Position numbers and translations under genes: made by a program
Assembly (NCBI RefSeq): GCF_022532105.1
Contig: NZ_CP092832.1
Coordinates: 682,001-746,000, forward strand
Direction: 5' to 3'
Source of the DNA: Flavobacterium sp. HJ-32-4
Lineage (GTDB): Bacteria > Bacteroidota > Bacteroidia > Flavobacteriales > Flavobacteriaceae
Length of the DNA stretch: 64,000 nt
The notes under the pieces: generated by a model
Seen by the model: the letters and a program-made list of their open reading frames with translations, nothing else
What the model was told of the DNA's origin: nothing
The model's database searches: none
Shown here: positions 17,358 through 25,359 of the stretch, in pieces
Position numbering within the stretch: position 1 is the first letter of the stretch
Layout: the number at the start of each line of letters is the position of its first letter

Positions 17358-18215
17358 TCAGAAAATATCGGCCGCGCGGAAGACCTCCTTCAGGCGCACG
17401 CCTTTTTCGGTATGTTCTACCGCGATGATTTCGTTATGGGCATCGTGTTCGAGAAAAAGATAATACCCGTTATCGGCCGCTTCTGTCAGGAATTTGGCCT
17501 TCTCCGGTAGCGTCAAAAGCGGTCGCGTATCATAGCCCATCACATACGGAAGCGGCAGGTGGCCCACCGTCGGCAGCAGGTCGGCCATAAAGCAGATGGT
17601 TTTGTCGCCGTAGGTGATTTTGGGGATCATCATCTTATCGGTATGCCCATCGGCGAAGAAAATCCCGAATCCGAGTTCTGAAGTGGCCAGTGTATCGCCT
17701 TCACCCCGACGGATGAATTCCAATTGCCCGGCTTCCTGCATCGGCAGGATGTTTTCGGGAAGAAAGGACGCTTTTTCCCGGGCGTTCGGTTTCACGGCCC
17801 ATTCCCAGTGCTCGGCGTTTGTCCAGAAACGGGCGTTGGGAAAGGCGGGCTCGTATCCGGTGCGGTCGTGGTTCCAGCGCACGCTGCCGCCGCAATGGTC
17901 AAAATGCAGGTGTGTCATAAACACGTCGGTGATGTCGTTCCGGCTGAAGCCATGGGTTGCAAGGGAACGATCGAGAGAATGGTCGCCCCATAGCGAATAA
18001 TAGCCGAAGAATTTCTCTGATTGTTTATCGCCCATACCCGTATCAATCAGGATCAGGCGGTTGCCGTCTTCTATCAGCAGACAACGGGCCGCCAGGTCAA
18101 TGAGGTTGTGGGCGTCGGCCGGGTTGGTCTTGTTCCAGATGGTCTTGGGGACGACGCCGAACATAGCGCCGCCATCCAGTTTGAAGTTGCCGGCTTCGAT
18201 GGGATACAATTTCAT
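17358..18215 (-). CDS. Metallo-beta-lactamase-fold hydrolase, lactonase-like
   Basis: 285 residues. The zinc motif HxHxDH is seen as THLHFDHCGG (His102, His104, Asp106, His107), with further ligands in FADGHTDKM and LEHDAHNE. Overall layout (LIDTGMGD, RFWTNAEHWEWA) resembles the N-acyl-homoserine-lactonase-type branch of the fold, but substrate is unknown. It is divergent from the sufA-like gene, 172 bases away. Confidence 0.85.
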   Translation of the reverse strand: MKLYPIEAGNFKLDGGAMFGVVPKTIWNKTNPADAHNLIDLAARCLLIEDGNRLILIDTGMGDKQSEKFFGYYSLWGDHSLDRSLATHGFSRNDITDVFMTHLHFDHCGGSVRWNHDRTGYEPAFPNARFWTNAEHWEWAVKPNAREKASFLPENILPMQEAGQLEFIRRGEGDTLATSELGFGIFFADGHTDKMMIPKITYGDKTICFMADLLPTVGHLPLPYVMGYDTRPLLTLPEKAKFLTEAADNGYYLFLEHDAHNEIIAVEHTEKGVRLKEVFRAADIF

Positions 18216-18350
18216 ACACGAAACGTTTTTAGGGGAAAATGCGGCGGCAAGTTACGGAATCGGCAGCAGTCCGGCTTTTAGGATAAAGAATTTCTATTTT
18301 ACCATTCGTGACAAATATGCAAGGCGGTTCCTAAAGCGGGTGAATTGTAG

Positions 18351-18358
18351 TATCTTTG
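18351..18358 (+). promoter_or_regulatory. Candidate -7 box TATCTTTG for the suf operon
   Basis: TATCTTTG lies 29 bases before the ATG of the sufA-like gene and is the only good match upstream of the suf cluster. No obvious iron-responsive operator was recognised. Confidence 0.55.
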
Positions 18359-18387
18359 CGCATAATTTTGACTAAATAAGAATAAGG

Positions 18388-18717
18388 ATGATACGAGTAT
18401 CGGATGATGCCCGGCGGAAGCTGGTGCAACTGATGGGAGAAGAGGGGTACGACGCATCGAAGGATTACGTTCGGGTCGGCGTGAAAAGCGGCGGTTGTTC
18501 GGGTTTGGAATATGTCCTGAAATTCGACCGCGAACTCGGCGAAAGCGATAAAGTATTCGAAGACAATGACGTGCGCGTGGCCGTAGAGAAAAAGTCGTTT
18601 TTATACCTCGCCGGGACGGTTCTTGAATTCTCCGGTGGACTGAACGGCAAAGGCTTTGTCTTCAACAATCCAAACGCCTCACGGACGTGTGGGTGTGGGG
18701 AGAGTTTCTCGCTTTAG
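18388..18717 (+). CDS. sufA: Iron-sulfur cluster A-type carrier (HesB/IscA/SufA family)
   Basis: 109 residues. The three conserved cysteines of A-type carriers are Cys37 (SGGCSG) and Cys101/Cys103 in the C-terminal RTCGCGESF. It receives Fe-S clusters from the SufBCD scaffold and hands them to apoproteins. First gene of the suf cluster, separated from sufB by the repeat element at 18718-18939. Confidence 0.93.
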   Translation: MIRVSDDARRKLVQLMGEEGYDASKDYVRVGVKSGGCSGLEYVLKFDRELGESDKVFEDNDVRVAVEKKSFLYLAGTVLEFSGGLNGKGFVFNNPNASRTCGCGESFSL

Positions 18718-18939
18718 AATTGAAAGATTGAAGGATTAAAAGATTGAAAGATTTGCAACCACTTCTTTTGTGTCCTTTGATGTTACCAAAAGAAGCGGTG
18801 TTGATCCAAATGTCTTTTCGAAATTAACCGAAGAGTTTCTAATTCTATTACCTACTAAGCAGCACACAAAAGGAATGATTCCGGGTTTAAGGACCACCTG
18901 TCAAATCTTTAAATCATTGAATCTTTAATCCTTTAATTA
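18718..18939 (+). repeat. Hairpin element E1: octamer-repeat arms, no four-helix-bundle gene (sufA/sufB junction)
   Basis: Left arm 18718-18755 is built of ATTGAAAG-type 8-base units (ATTGAAAG, ATTGAAGG, ATTAAAAG, ATTGAAAG). Right arm 18902-18939 is largely their reverse complement and ends 2 bases before the sufB ATG. The ~145-base interior has no four-helix-bundle gene. It contains CTTCTTTTG (18762-18770), which can pair with CAAAAGAAG (18787-18795), while the overlapping CTTTTGTGT (18765-18773) can pair with ACACAAAAG (18864-18872): two mutually exclusive hairpins. Interpreted as a non-autonomous or decayed relative of E2-E4. Confidence 0.75.
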
Positions 18940-18941
18940 CG

Positions 18942-20390
18942 ATGAGCAAATATACCGAAGACGATCTCAAGGTCGAACTTGAGAACAAAGAATACGAGTA
19001 CGGCTTCTATACGGATATAGAATCCGATACGCTCCCTATAGGCCTGAATGAAGACATCGTGCGTGCGATCTCCCGAAAAAAGGAGGAGCCCGAATGGATG
19101 ACCGAATGGCGCTTGGAGGCGTTTCGGGCGTGGTCGGAAATGACCGAGCCGGAATGGGCCAACGTCCATTACGAAAAACCCGATTTCCAGGCTATATCCT
19201 ACTATTCGGCGCCGATGAAAAAGCCGAAATACGAAAGCCTTGACGAGGTCGATCCGGAATTGCTCGACACCTTCAAAAAGCTCGGCATCTCGATTGACGA
19301 ACAAAAGAAACTCGCAGGAGTGGCGGTAGATATCGTTATGGACTCCGTTTCTGTAGCAACAACCTTCAAGAAGACACTGGCGGAGAAAGGCATCATTTTC
19401 TGTTCCATTTCGGAAGCCATCAAAGAACATCCGGAACTCGTTCAGAAATATATCGGTTCAGTGGTGCCGCAGCGCGATAACTTCTACGCGGCGCTCAATT
19501 CAGCCGTCTTTTCCGACGGTTCGTTCTGCTACATCCCGAAAGGGGTTCGCTGCCCGATGGAACTGTCGACCTACTTCCGCATCAACCAGGCGGGCACTGG
19601 CCAATTTGAACGCACTTTGGTGATTGCCGACGAGGGGAGCTATGTCTCTTACCTCGAAGGCTGCACCGCCCCGAGCCGCGACGAGAACCAATTGCACGCT
19701 GCGGTGGTCGAACTCATCGCACTCGACAATGCCGAAATCAAGTATTCAACGGTGCAGAACTGGTATCCGGGGAACAAAGAAGGCAAAGGCGGTGTCTATA
19801 ACTTCGTCACCAAACGCGGCTTGTGCGAAACCAATGCCAAGATATCCTGGACACAGGTTGAAACGGGTTCTGCCGTTACCTGGAAATACCCTTCCTGTAT
19901 CCTGAAAGGCGATAACTCGGTCGGAGAATTCTATTCGATCGCCGTTACCAACAACCACCAACAGGCCGATACGGGCACCAAGATGGTACACCTGGGGCGT
20001 AATACCAAGTCGACCATCATCTCGAAAGGGATCTCGGCCGGCAAGTCCCAAAACAGCTATCGTGGACTCGTGCAGATTGGCCCGCGGGCGGAAAATGCCC
20101 GGAACTTCTCGCAGTGTGATTCCCTGTTGATGGGCAACAACTGTGGCGCGCATACCTTCCCTTACATTGAAAGCCGCAATACCACGGCGAAGATCGAACA
20201 CGAAGCGACCACCTCTAAAATCGGTGAAGACCAGATTTTCTATTGCAACCAACGCGGTATCGATACCGAGAAGGCCATCGCGCTCATCGTCAACGGCTTC
20301 AGCCGCGAGGTGTTGAACAAACTGCCAATGGAGTTCGCGGTGGAAGCGCAGAAGTTGTTGGAGATCTCGTTGGAGGGGTCGGTTGGGTAA
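18942..20390 (+). CDS. sufB: Fe-S cluster assembly protein SufB
   Basis: 482 residues, normal SufB length. Scaffold component of the SufBCD complex on which new Fe-S clusters are built in the cytoplasm. The conserved core is seen as [19 protein letters not shown] and [14 protein letters not shown], with a C-terminal Cys/Glu-rich region typical of SufB. The start codon lies 2 bases after the right arm of element E1, and the stop codon directly abuts the left arm of E2. Confidence 0.97.
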   Translation: MSKYTEDDLKVELENKEYEYGFYTDIESDTLPIGLNEDIVRAISRKKEEPEWMTEWRLEAFRAWSEMTEPEWANVHYEKPDFQAISYYSAPMKKPKYESLDEVDPELLDTFKKLGISIDEQKKLAGVAVDIVMDSVSVATTFKKTLAEKGIIFCSISEAIKEHPELVQKYIGSVVPQRDNFYAALNSAVFSDGSFCYIPKGVRCPMELSTYFRINQAGTGQFERTLVIADEGSYVSYLEGCTAPSRDENQLHAAVVELIALDNAEIKYSTVQNWYPGNKEGKGGVYNFVTKRGLCETNAKISWTQVETGSAVTWKYPSCILKGDNSVGEFYSIAVTNNHQQADTGTKMVHLGRNTKSTIISKGISAGKSQNSYRGLVQIGPRAENARNFSQCDSLLMGNNCGAHTFPYIESRNTTAKIEHEATTSKIGEDQIFYCNQRGIDTEKAIALIVNGFSREVLNKLPMEFAVEAQKLLEISLEGSVG

Positions 20391-20822
20391 TTTGGAGATT
20401 TGAAGATTTGGAGATTTGAAAATGGAAAACCGCGAGAACATCATTGTCAAACTATCCTTCGAGTTCGCGCTCGAAATCATCCGCCATTGCGGTGTATTAC
20501 AGGATAGCCGGCATTTTGTGATTGCAAACCAGCTCCTAAAATCCGGCACGAGCATCGGCGCGAACATCCGCGAGGCACAAAACGCCGAAAGCAAAGCCGA
20601 CTTCATACACAAATTCAAGATTGCCGCCAAAGAAATTGAAGAGACATTCTACTGGCTGGAACTTTGCGCCCTGTCAGAAGGCTTTCCTCCTTCGGGCATC
20701 CTTTCCTCCAACCTGCAAACCATATCGCGAATCGTAAACAAAATCATCATATCATCGAAGGCAGGAGTTTGAAAACGGGAACCGCCATTTTCAAATTTCC
20801 AAATCTTCAAATTTTCAAATTG
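20391..20822 (+). mobile_element. Hairpin element E2 carrying a four-helix-bundle gene (sufB/sufC junction)
   Basis: Left arm 20391-20424 starts at the base after the sufB stop and is made of 8-base units ATTTGGAG, ATTTGAAG, ATTTGGAG, ATTTGAAA followed by ATGG. Right arm 20785-20822 carries CCATTTTC, then the reverse-complement octamers TTTCAAAT-like, ending 5 bases before the sufC ATG. The arms can form a stem of about 35 base pairs with the four-helix-bundle gene in the loop. No target duplication or transposase is visible; mobility is inferred from the repeated architecture. Confidence 0.7.
20422..20772 (+). CDS. Four-helix-bundle protein (23S rRNA intervening-sequence protein family)
   Basis: 116 residues. 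The motif [20 protein letters not shown] and the following [20 protein letters not shown] are typical of the four-helix-bundle family first seen inside 23S rRNA intervening sequences, which also shares its fold with the Avd accessory protein of diversity-generating retroelements. Molecular function is unknown; RNA binding is suspected. The ATG at 20422 is inside the left repeat arm. The TTG two codons earlier is less likely. It lies between sufB and sufC on the same strand and is clearly not a Suf component by family. Confidence 0.88.
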   Translation: MENRENIIVKLSFEFALEIIRHCGVLQDSRHFVIANQLLKSGTSIGANIREAQNAESKADFIHKFKIAAKEIEETFYWLELCALSEGFPPSGILSSNLQTISRIVNKIIISSKAGV

Positions 20823-20827
20823 AACGA

Positions 20828-21574
20828 ATGCTTGAAATTAAGAACTTACACGCAAAAGTAGAAGATAAAGACATCCTCAAAGGCATCAACCTAACCGTGA
20901 AAGCCGGTGAGGTGCACGCCATCATGGGGCCGAACGGATCGGGTAAATCGACACTTTCCGCGGTGATTGCCGGGAATGAGAAATACGAAGTGACTGAAGG
21001 GGAAGTATTCCTCGACGGAGAAGACATCTCGGAAATGGCGCCGGAAGAACGCGCCCATAAAGGTGTTTTCCTTTCGTTCCAATATCCGGTAGAGATACCG
21101 GGCGTATCGGTTACAAACTTTATGAAAACGGCCATCAACGAAACCCGTAAAGCCAACGGGAAAGAAGAGATGCCCGCCAACGAAATGCTGAAGCTCATCC
21201 GCGAAAAATCGGAATTGCTTGAAATCGACCGGAAATTCCTGTCGCGCTCGCTCAACGAAGGGTTTTCCGGCGGTGAGAAAAAACGGAACGAAATCTTCCA
21301 GATGGCGATGCTGGAACCGAAGTTGGCGATCCTTGATGAAACCGATTCCGGACTCGACATCGACGCGCTGCGGATCGTGGCCAACGGCGTCAACAAACTG
21401 AAAAGCGACGACAACGCCATCGTGGTCATCACCCACTACCAGCGCCTACTCGACTATATCGTGCCCGATTTCGTGCACGTCCTTTACAACGGAAAAATCG
21501 TAAAGTCAGGCGGTAAGGAACTGGCGTATGAACTGGAAGAAAAAGGATACGATTGGATTAAGGCTGAGAATTGA
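20828..21574 (+). CDS. sufC: Fe-S cluster assembly ATPase SufC
   Basis: 248 residues, an ABC-type ATPase of the SufBCD scaffold. Walker [10 protein letters not shown] (about 34-42), the SufC-type signature [10 protein letters not shown], and Walker [16 protein letters not shown] hydrolysis drives the conformational change needed for cluster assembly. It is flanked on both sides by hairpin elements (E2 upstream, E3 one base after the stop). Confidence 0.97.
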   Translation: MLEIKNLHAKVEDKDILKGINLTVKAGEVHAIMGPNGSGKSTLSAVIAGNEKYEVTEGEVFLDGEDISEMAPEERAHKGVFLSFQYPVEIPGVSVTNFMKTAINETRKANGKEEMPANEMLKLIREKSELLEIDRKFLSRSLNEGFSGGEKKRNEIFQMAMLEPKLAILDETDSGLDIDALRIVANGVNKLKSDDNAIVVITHYQRLLDYIVPDFVHVLYNGKIVKSGGKELAYELEEKGYDWIKAEN

Positions 21575-21575
21575 T

Positions 21576-22100
21576 CAGTCGAAAGTCGAAAGTCAAAAGT
21601 TGAAAGTCGACTTTGCGTCCAAGGTCCTGTCGGAGACCGAAAACCCGACACCTTCTATACACGCCAAACAGACAATTTATGGGAACCATTCGATCATTCG
21701 AAGACATGCTCTCGTGGCAGAAAGCACGAGCGTTCAACAAGAAGATTTATGATGTCTCGTTATCCGAGAATTTTGGAAGAGACTTCGAGTTGGGAAGACA
21801 AATACGGAGAGCGTCGCTTTCAATAACGTCGAACATAGCGGAAGGCTTTGAACGACGAACTGATAACGAATTTTTGTTCTTCCTTAATGTTGCGAAAGGA
21901 TCGATCGGAGAAGTCAGGTCGCAATTGTACCTCGCTTCCGATCTCGGATACATAAACAAGACACAATGTGACAACCTATTGGCGGAAGCCACAGAGATAT
22001 CAAAAATGCTTGCAGGATTTATGAAATACCTTGAAACGAAGTCCGGAAAACGATAGTCTCTTTTGACTTTCGACTTTCGACTTTCGACTTTCGACTCAAC
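21576..22100 (+). mobile_element. Hairpin element E3 carrying a four-helix-bundle gene (sufC/sufD junction)
   Basis: Left arm 21576-21612 reads as heptamers AGTCGAA, AGTCGAA, AGTCAAA, AGTTGAA, AGTCGAC. Right arm 22060-22100 reads TTTGACT then four TTCGACT units, the exact reverse complement, and ends 1 base before the sufD ATG. The unit and its length (7 bases) differ from E2 (8 bases). The loop carries a four-helix-bundle gene unlike the one in E2. Confidence 0.72.
21679..22056 (+). CDS. Four-helix-bundle protein (23S rRNA intervening-sequence protein family), second type
   Basis: 125 residues from the ATG at 21679 (MGTIRSFEDMLSWQKARAF). The conserved stretch RRASLSITSNIAEGFERR and FLNVAKGSIGEVRSQLYLA place it in the four-helix-bundle family, but in a different branch from the E2 protein. 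The upstream in-frame start at 21613 would translate through the repeat arm and is rejected. Function unknown; see element E3. Confidence 0.88.
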   Translation: MGTIRSFEDMLSWQKARAFNKKIYDVSLSENFGRDFELGRQIRRASLSITSNIAEGFERRTDNEFLFFLNVAKGSIGEVRSQLYLASDLGYINKTQCDNLLAEATEISKMLAGFMKYLETKSGKR

Positions 22101-22101
22101 T

Positions 22102-23418
22102 ATGAACTTAAAAGAAAAACTCCTATCCTCTTTCATCGCATTCGAAGAACACGTCGATACCGACGCGTCTTTGCACGAAGTGCGCATGGCGGCACTGAAG
22201 AACTTCGAAGAAAAAGGATTTCCCTCCAAAAAAGAGGAAGCCTGGAAATATACGTCGCTCAACAGCGTCCTGAAGACCGATTATTCGATTTTCCCGAAGA
22301 ACGAAAATGCCGTTGAACTCAACGATGTACGGAAGTACTTCCTGCATGAGATCGACACCTACAAGGCCATCTTTGTAGACGGTGTTTTTGCGTCGTTCCT
22401 GTCGTCGACCACGCACGACGGACTCGATGTTTGCCTCATGTCATCCGCGCTGACGAAACCGAAATACAAGCTGGTCATCGACCATTATTTCAATAAAATC
22501 GCCAGCCAGGACGAGACCCTTACATCGCTCAATACCGCCTTTTCGATCGAGGGGGCTTACATCAATATTCCAAAGAACACCGTAGTTGAAAAGCCGATTG
22601 AAATCATCAATTTCTCGACCGGTAAAGAGCACGCGCTGTTGCTGCAGCCGCGCAACCTGGTGATTGTCGGTGAAAACGCCCAGGTGCAGATCATCGAGCG
22701 CCACCAGAGCCTCAACGGCCATCCGGTGCTCACGAACGCCGTGACCGAGATCTTTGCACACAAATACGCCAACGTCGATTACTATAAAATCCAGAACGAC
22801 CTGCTGAGCGCGAACCTCGTCGACAACACCTATATCTCTCAGCACGACCACAGTGTGGTATCGGTACATACGTTCTCGTTCGGGGGCAACCTCACCCGCA
22901 ACAACCTCAACTTCTATCATTTCGGCGAACGGATCGATAGCACGCTGAAGGGCATCACCATCATCGGCGAGAAACAACATGTCGACCATTACACCCTCGT
23001 GCACCATGGCGCGCCGAACTGCGAAAGCCACCAAAACTACAAGTGTATCGTGTCAGACAGCGCCACCGGTGTCTTCAATGGCAAGATATACGTCGAGAAA
23101 GAAGCGCAGAAAACCGACGCCTTCCAGCAGAACAACAACATCCTGCTGAGCGATAAAGCCACCATCAACGCCAAACCGCAGCTCGAAATCTTCGCCGACG
23201 ACGTCAAATGTTCGCACGGCTGCACCATCGGCCAACTCGACGAAAGCGCGATGTTCTATATGCGCCAGCGCGGTATTCCCGAAAAAGAAGCCAAAGCCTT
23301 GCTGTTGTTCGCGTTCTCAAACGAAGCCATCGAAAGCATCCGCATTCCGGCGCTCAAACAGCGTATCACGAAACTGATCGCTACGAAATTGGGGGTAAGT
23401 CTGGGATTCGACCTGTAA
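22102..23418 (+). CDS. sufD: Fe-S cluster assembly protein SufD
   Basis: 438 residues. Right-handed beta-helix SufB/SufD family protein and partner of SufB in the SufBC2D complex; the C-terminal KCSHGCTIGQLDE motif with the conserved His is present. The ATG at 22102 is 1 base after the right arm of E3; starting at 22063 would translate the heptamer array. No sufS or sufE follows: the next gene converges from the other strand. Confidence 0.94.
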   Translation: MNLKEKLLSSFIAFEEHVDTDASLHEVRMAALKNFEEKGFPSKKEEAWKYTSLNSVLKTDYSIFPKNENAVELNDVRKYFLHEIDTYKAIFVDGVFASFLSSTTHDGLDVCLMSSALTKPKYKLVIDHYFNKIASQDETLTSLNTAFSIEGAYINIPKNTVVEKPIEIINFSTGKEHALLLQPRNLVIVGENAQVQIIERHQSLNGHPVLTNAVTEIFAHKYANVDYYKIQNDLLSANLVDNTYISQHDHSVVSVHTFSFGGNLTRNNLNFYHFGERIDSTLKGITIIGEKQHVDHYTLVHHGAPNCESHQNYKCIVSDSATGVFNGKIYVEKEAQKTDAFQQNNNILLSDKATINAKPQLEIFADDVKCSHGCTIGQLDESAMFYMRQRGIPEKEAKALLLFAFSNEAIESIRIPALKQRITKLIATKLGVSLGFDL

Positions 23419-23438
23419 GGGTGTAGGGCAGCTAATCC

Positions 23439-23561
23439 GGCTGTCCGCTCTAGCTTTTTCGGTCCGTCCGCCTATTGCAACGGCGCCGTCGAGCTTCCTG
23501 CGGTCGCTGCCGTTGCCGGCAACAGCACGGTCGCCCCTTCAAAAGGCTGCCGCTTCCATCC
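23439..23561 (+). repeat. 3'-flank repeat element, copy A (downstream of sufD)
   Basis: Bounded by GGCTGTCCGCTCTAGCTTTT (from 23439) and AAAAGGCTGCCGCTTCCATC (from 23541). Both blocks recur in copy B (26299-26407), in the opposite strand orientation and with a different middle. The middle here contains the perfect palindrome GTTGCCGGCAAC. It starts 20 bases after sufD in sufD orientation. No open reading frame. The flanks 23419-23438 and 23562-23613 hold nothing recognised. Confidence 0.7.
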
Positions 23562-23613
23562 GGGCTGCGATCGTTTCTCGCTTGAAATGTAGGTGTAATT
23601 TACGTCCCGTCCA

Positions 23614-23991
23614 CTAGGGTTGGGCATAGGTAGAAACGTATGTTTCCAACGCCTCGCGCTCTTCGGCCGTCATCGCCTTCGTGATCGCGAAATTTGTCTT
23701 CATCACCGCGTATTTGTCCGGATCCACAATGGGGTCTGCCTCCTCGTTTAAAAACGCCGCCATAGCGCCTTTTTTGCCCTTATAGGCATTGGCAATGGCT
23801 ATAATCGAAGGGCCGACTGACGTCTTATCCGGCAAGTGGCAGGCGACACAGTTTCCTTTTCCTTCAAAAATCTCCTTGCCGAGGGCTTCCGGAGTGACTG
23901 CCTCGGCCTGAGCGTCACTGCTGCCGGACTTCGGTTCTTTTCCGCACGCGACCAGCGCCAGCGTCAATACGGTTAACAGACACTTTCTCAT
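23614..23991 (-). CDS. Cytochrome c-like lipoprotein
   Basis: 125 residues. Lipoprotein signal MRKCLLTVLTLALVAC with the lipid-modified Cys at residue 16, a short linker, then a class I cytochrome c domain with heme motif CVACH and a distal Met in KYAVMKTNF. A small membrane-tethered electron carrier of the periplasm. The start codon overlaps the hemB stop (ATGA), so it is translated with hemB; a product that needs heme is thus made with a heme-synthesis enzyme. Confidence 0.9.
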   Translation of the reverse strand: MRKCLLTVLTLALVACGKEPKSGSSDAQAEAVTPEALGKEIFEGKGNCVACHLPDKTSVGPSIIAIANAYKGKKGAMAAFLNEEADPIVDPDKYAVMKTNFAITKAMTAEEREALETYVSTYAQP

Positions 23992-24980
23992 CGGTTCAGC
24001 AATATAGCGGCCTCCTTGGCAAAATAGGTCGAAATCAGGTCGGCACCCGCGCGTTTGATACAATACAACTGCTCGATCATGATTTTGTCGTGGTCGAGCC
24101 AGCCCCGTTCGGCGGCGGCTTTGATCATGGCATATTCGCCCGACACATGAAAAACCGATACGGGCACGTTCACCGCGTTCTTCACTTCACGTACAATGTC
24201 GAGATAAGCGATTCCGGGCTTCACCATGACGATGTCGGCACCTTCTTCTACGTCCATCAGCGCTTCTTTGATGGCTTCAATGCGGTTGGCGTAATCCATC
24301 TGGTAGGTCTTCTTGTCTTTCGGAATGTCCTGTGAGTCGACCGGTGCCGAATCGAGTGCATCACGAAACGGACCGTAGAACGACGAGGCATACTTCGCGC
24401 TGTAGCTCATGATGCCCACGTTGTGGTAGCCATTCTCTTCAAGTGCCGTCCGTAGAGCCAACACACGTCCGTCCATCATATCGCTGGGCGCCACGAAATC
24501 GGCACCCGCTGCGGCGTGTGAGAGGGCCATGCGCACCAGGGCATCGTTGGTCGCATCATTGGCGATGTCACCGTTGGCGATAATGCCATCATGACCGTAG
24601 ATGGAATACGGATCGAGCGCCACATCAGGCATGACGATCATCCCCGGTACAGCGTCTTTGATGGCACGAATGGCGCGTTGCATGAGTCCGTCCGGGTTCC
24701 AGGCTTCCTTACCGGTGTTGTCTTTTAGGCTGTCGTCCACCTTAACGTAGATATTGACGGCCTTGATCCCAAGGTTCCAGAGTTCTTTGACCTCTTTTAC
24801 GGTGAGGTCAAGCGACCGCCGGTAAATACCCGGCATGGATGGTATCTCGGATTGGTACCCGTTCCCCTCTGCAATAAACATCGGGAACATAAAATCGTTC
24901 GGTGTCAGGTGGGTTTCCCTGACGATGGAACGGATGGCGTCGTTGGTGCGGAGGCGGCGGCCTCTTTGGAGAGGAAACAT
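23988..24980 (-). CDS. hemB: Delta-aminolevulinic acid dehydratase (porphobilinogen synthase)
   Basis: 330 residues. Joins two 5-aminolevulinate molecules to porphobilinogen. The two active-site lysines are in SYSAKYASSFYG and VMVKPGIAYLD. The metal-binding region between residues ~115-135 (DVALDPYSIYGHDG) lacks the Cys triad of zinc enzymes, so it is probably the Mg-type. Located after element E4 in the minus-strand heme cluster. Confidence 0.97.
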   Translation of the reverse strand: MFPLQRGRRLRTNDAIRSIVRETHLTPNDFMFPMFIAEGNGYQSEIPSMPGIYRRSLDLTVKEVKELWNLGIKAVNIYVKVDDSLKDNTGKEAWNPDGLMQRAIRAIKDAVPGMIVMPDVALDPYSIYGHDGIIANGDIANDATNDALVRMALSHAAAGADFVAPSDMMDGRVLALRTALEENGYHNVGIMSYSAKYASSFYGPFRDALDSAPVDSQDIPKDKKTYQMDYANRIEAIKEALMDVEEGADIVMVKPGIAYLDIVREVKNAVNVPVSVFHVSGEYAMIKAAAERGWLDHDKIMIEQLYCIKRAGADLISTYFAKEAAILLNR

Positions 24981-24989
24981 AGTGTTTTT

Positions 24990-25359
24990 AGTTTACGGTG
25001 GACAGTTTTCAGTTGACGGTTTTCAGTTGGCAGTTCAAGGTGCTGAAGTAGCTACTTCCTTTCGGTTTCATTAATTTTTCGGGTTAGTGCGGCTAGCATT
25101 TTCCTGACTTCCATGATGTCTTCCGAATATCCGAAGCCTTCCGCGATGTTGGCAGGTATTGAAACGTCGCACGATTAATTTGAGACGTTAAGTTAAACAT
25201 TTCAGACTTCGGGAAATTAGCGGTGAGCGCGTACGTTTTGAGTACAAACGCATGAGCTTTTTCCCAAACCTTATATTTCTTATAATCGATCATTACATTG
25301 CCATTCTACGTTCCGTATACAGTTAACTGTAAACCGTCAACTGTAAACTATCCACCCTC
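24990..25359 (-). mobile_element. Hairpin element E4 with a broken four-helix-bundle gene (hemF/hemB junction)
   Basis: Plus-strand left arm 24990-25040 is made of heptamers CAGTTTT, CAGTTGA, CGGTTTT, CAGTTGG, CAGTTCA. The right arm 25315-25359 is its reverse complement with scattered changes (CAACTGTAAACC units). The right arm overlaps the last codons and stop of hemF (25348-25350), and the left arm ends 9 bases from the hemB start. The loop holds a decayed four-helix-bundle gene. Same architecture as E2 and E3, third repeat unit. Confidence 0.7.
25052..25293 (-). pseudogene. Four-helix-bundle protein gene, frameshifted and internally deleted
   Basis: Starts at 25293 with MIDYKKYKVWEKAHAFVLKT and follows the family up to QINRAT. 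One T is then missing from a T run (about 25170): the reading frame slips and ends early. In the +1 frame the family motif SIPANIAEGFGYSED continues, followed directly by a C-terminal-like MEVRKMLAALTRKINE, so about 50-60 residues of the middle helices are also gone. Both lesions mean no functional protein. Confidence 0.82.

Noticed and set aside
18758..18900. A ~50-codon open frame inside element E1
   Set aside because: It has no start codon in a sensible place, no family motif, and the segment is better explained by its inverted repeats.
21613..21678. Earlier start of the E3 four-helix-bundle gene
   Set aside because: It would translate the end of the repeat arm (Arg/Pro-rich, low complexity). 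The ATG at 21679 gives the family N-terminus.
20391..22100. rRNA intervening sequence in place, i.e. a nearby 23S rRNA gene
   Set aside because: No rRNA-like sequence is present; the elements sit between suf genes. The relation is by architecture and protein family only.
22063..22101. Earlier sufD start within the heptamer array
   Set aside because: The added residues are a translation of TTCGACT repeats; MNLKEKLL at 22102 is the natural start.
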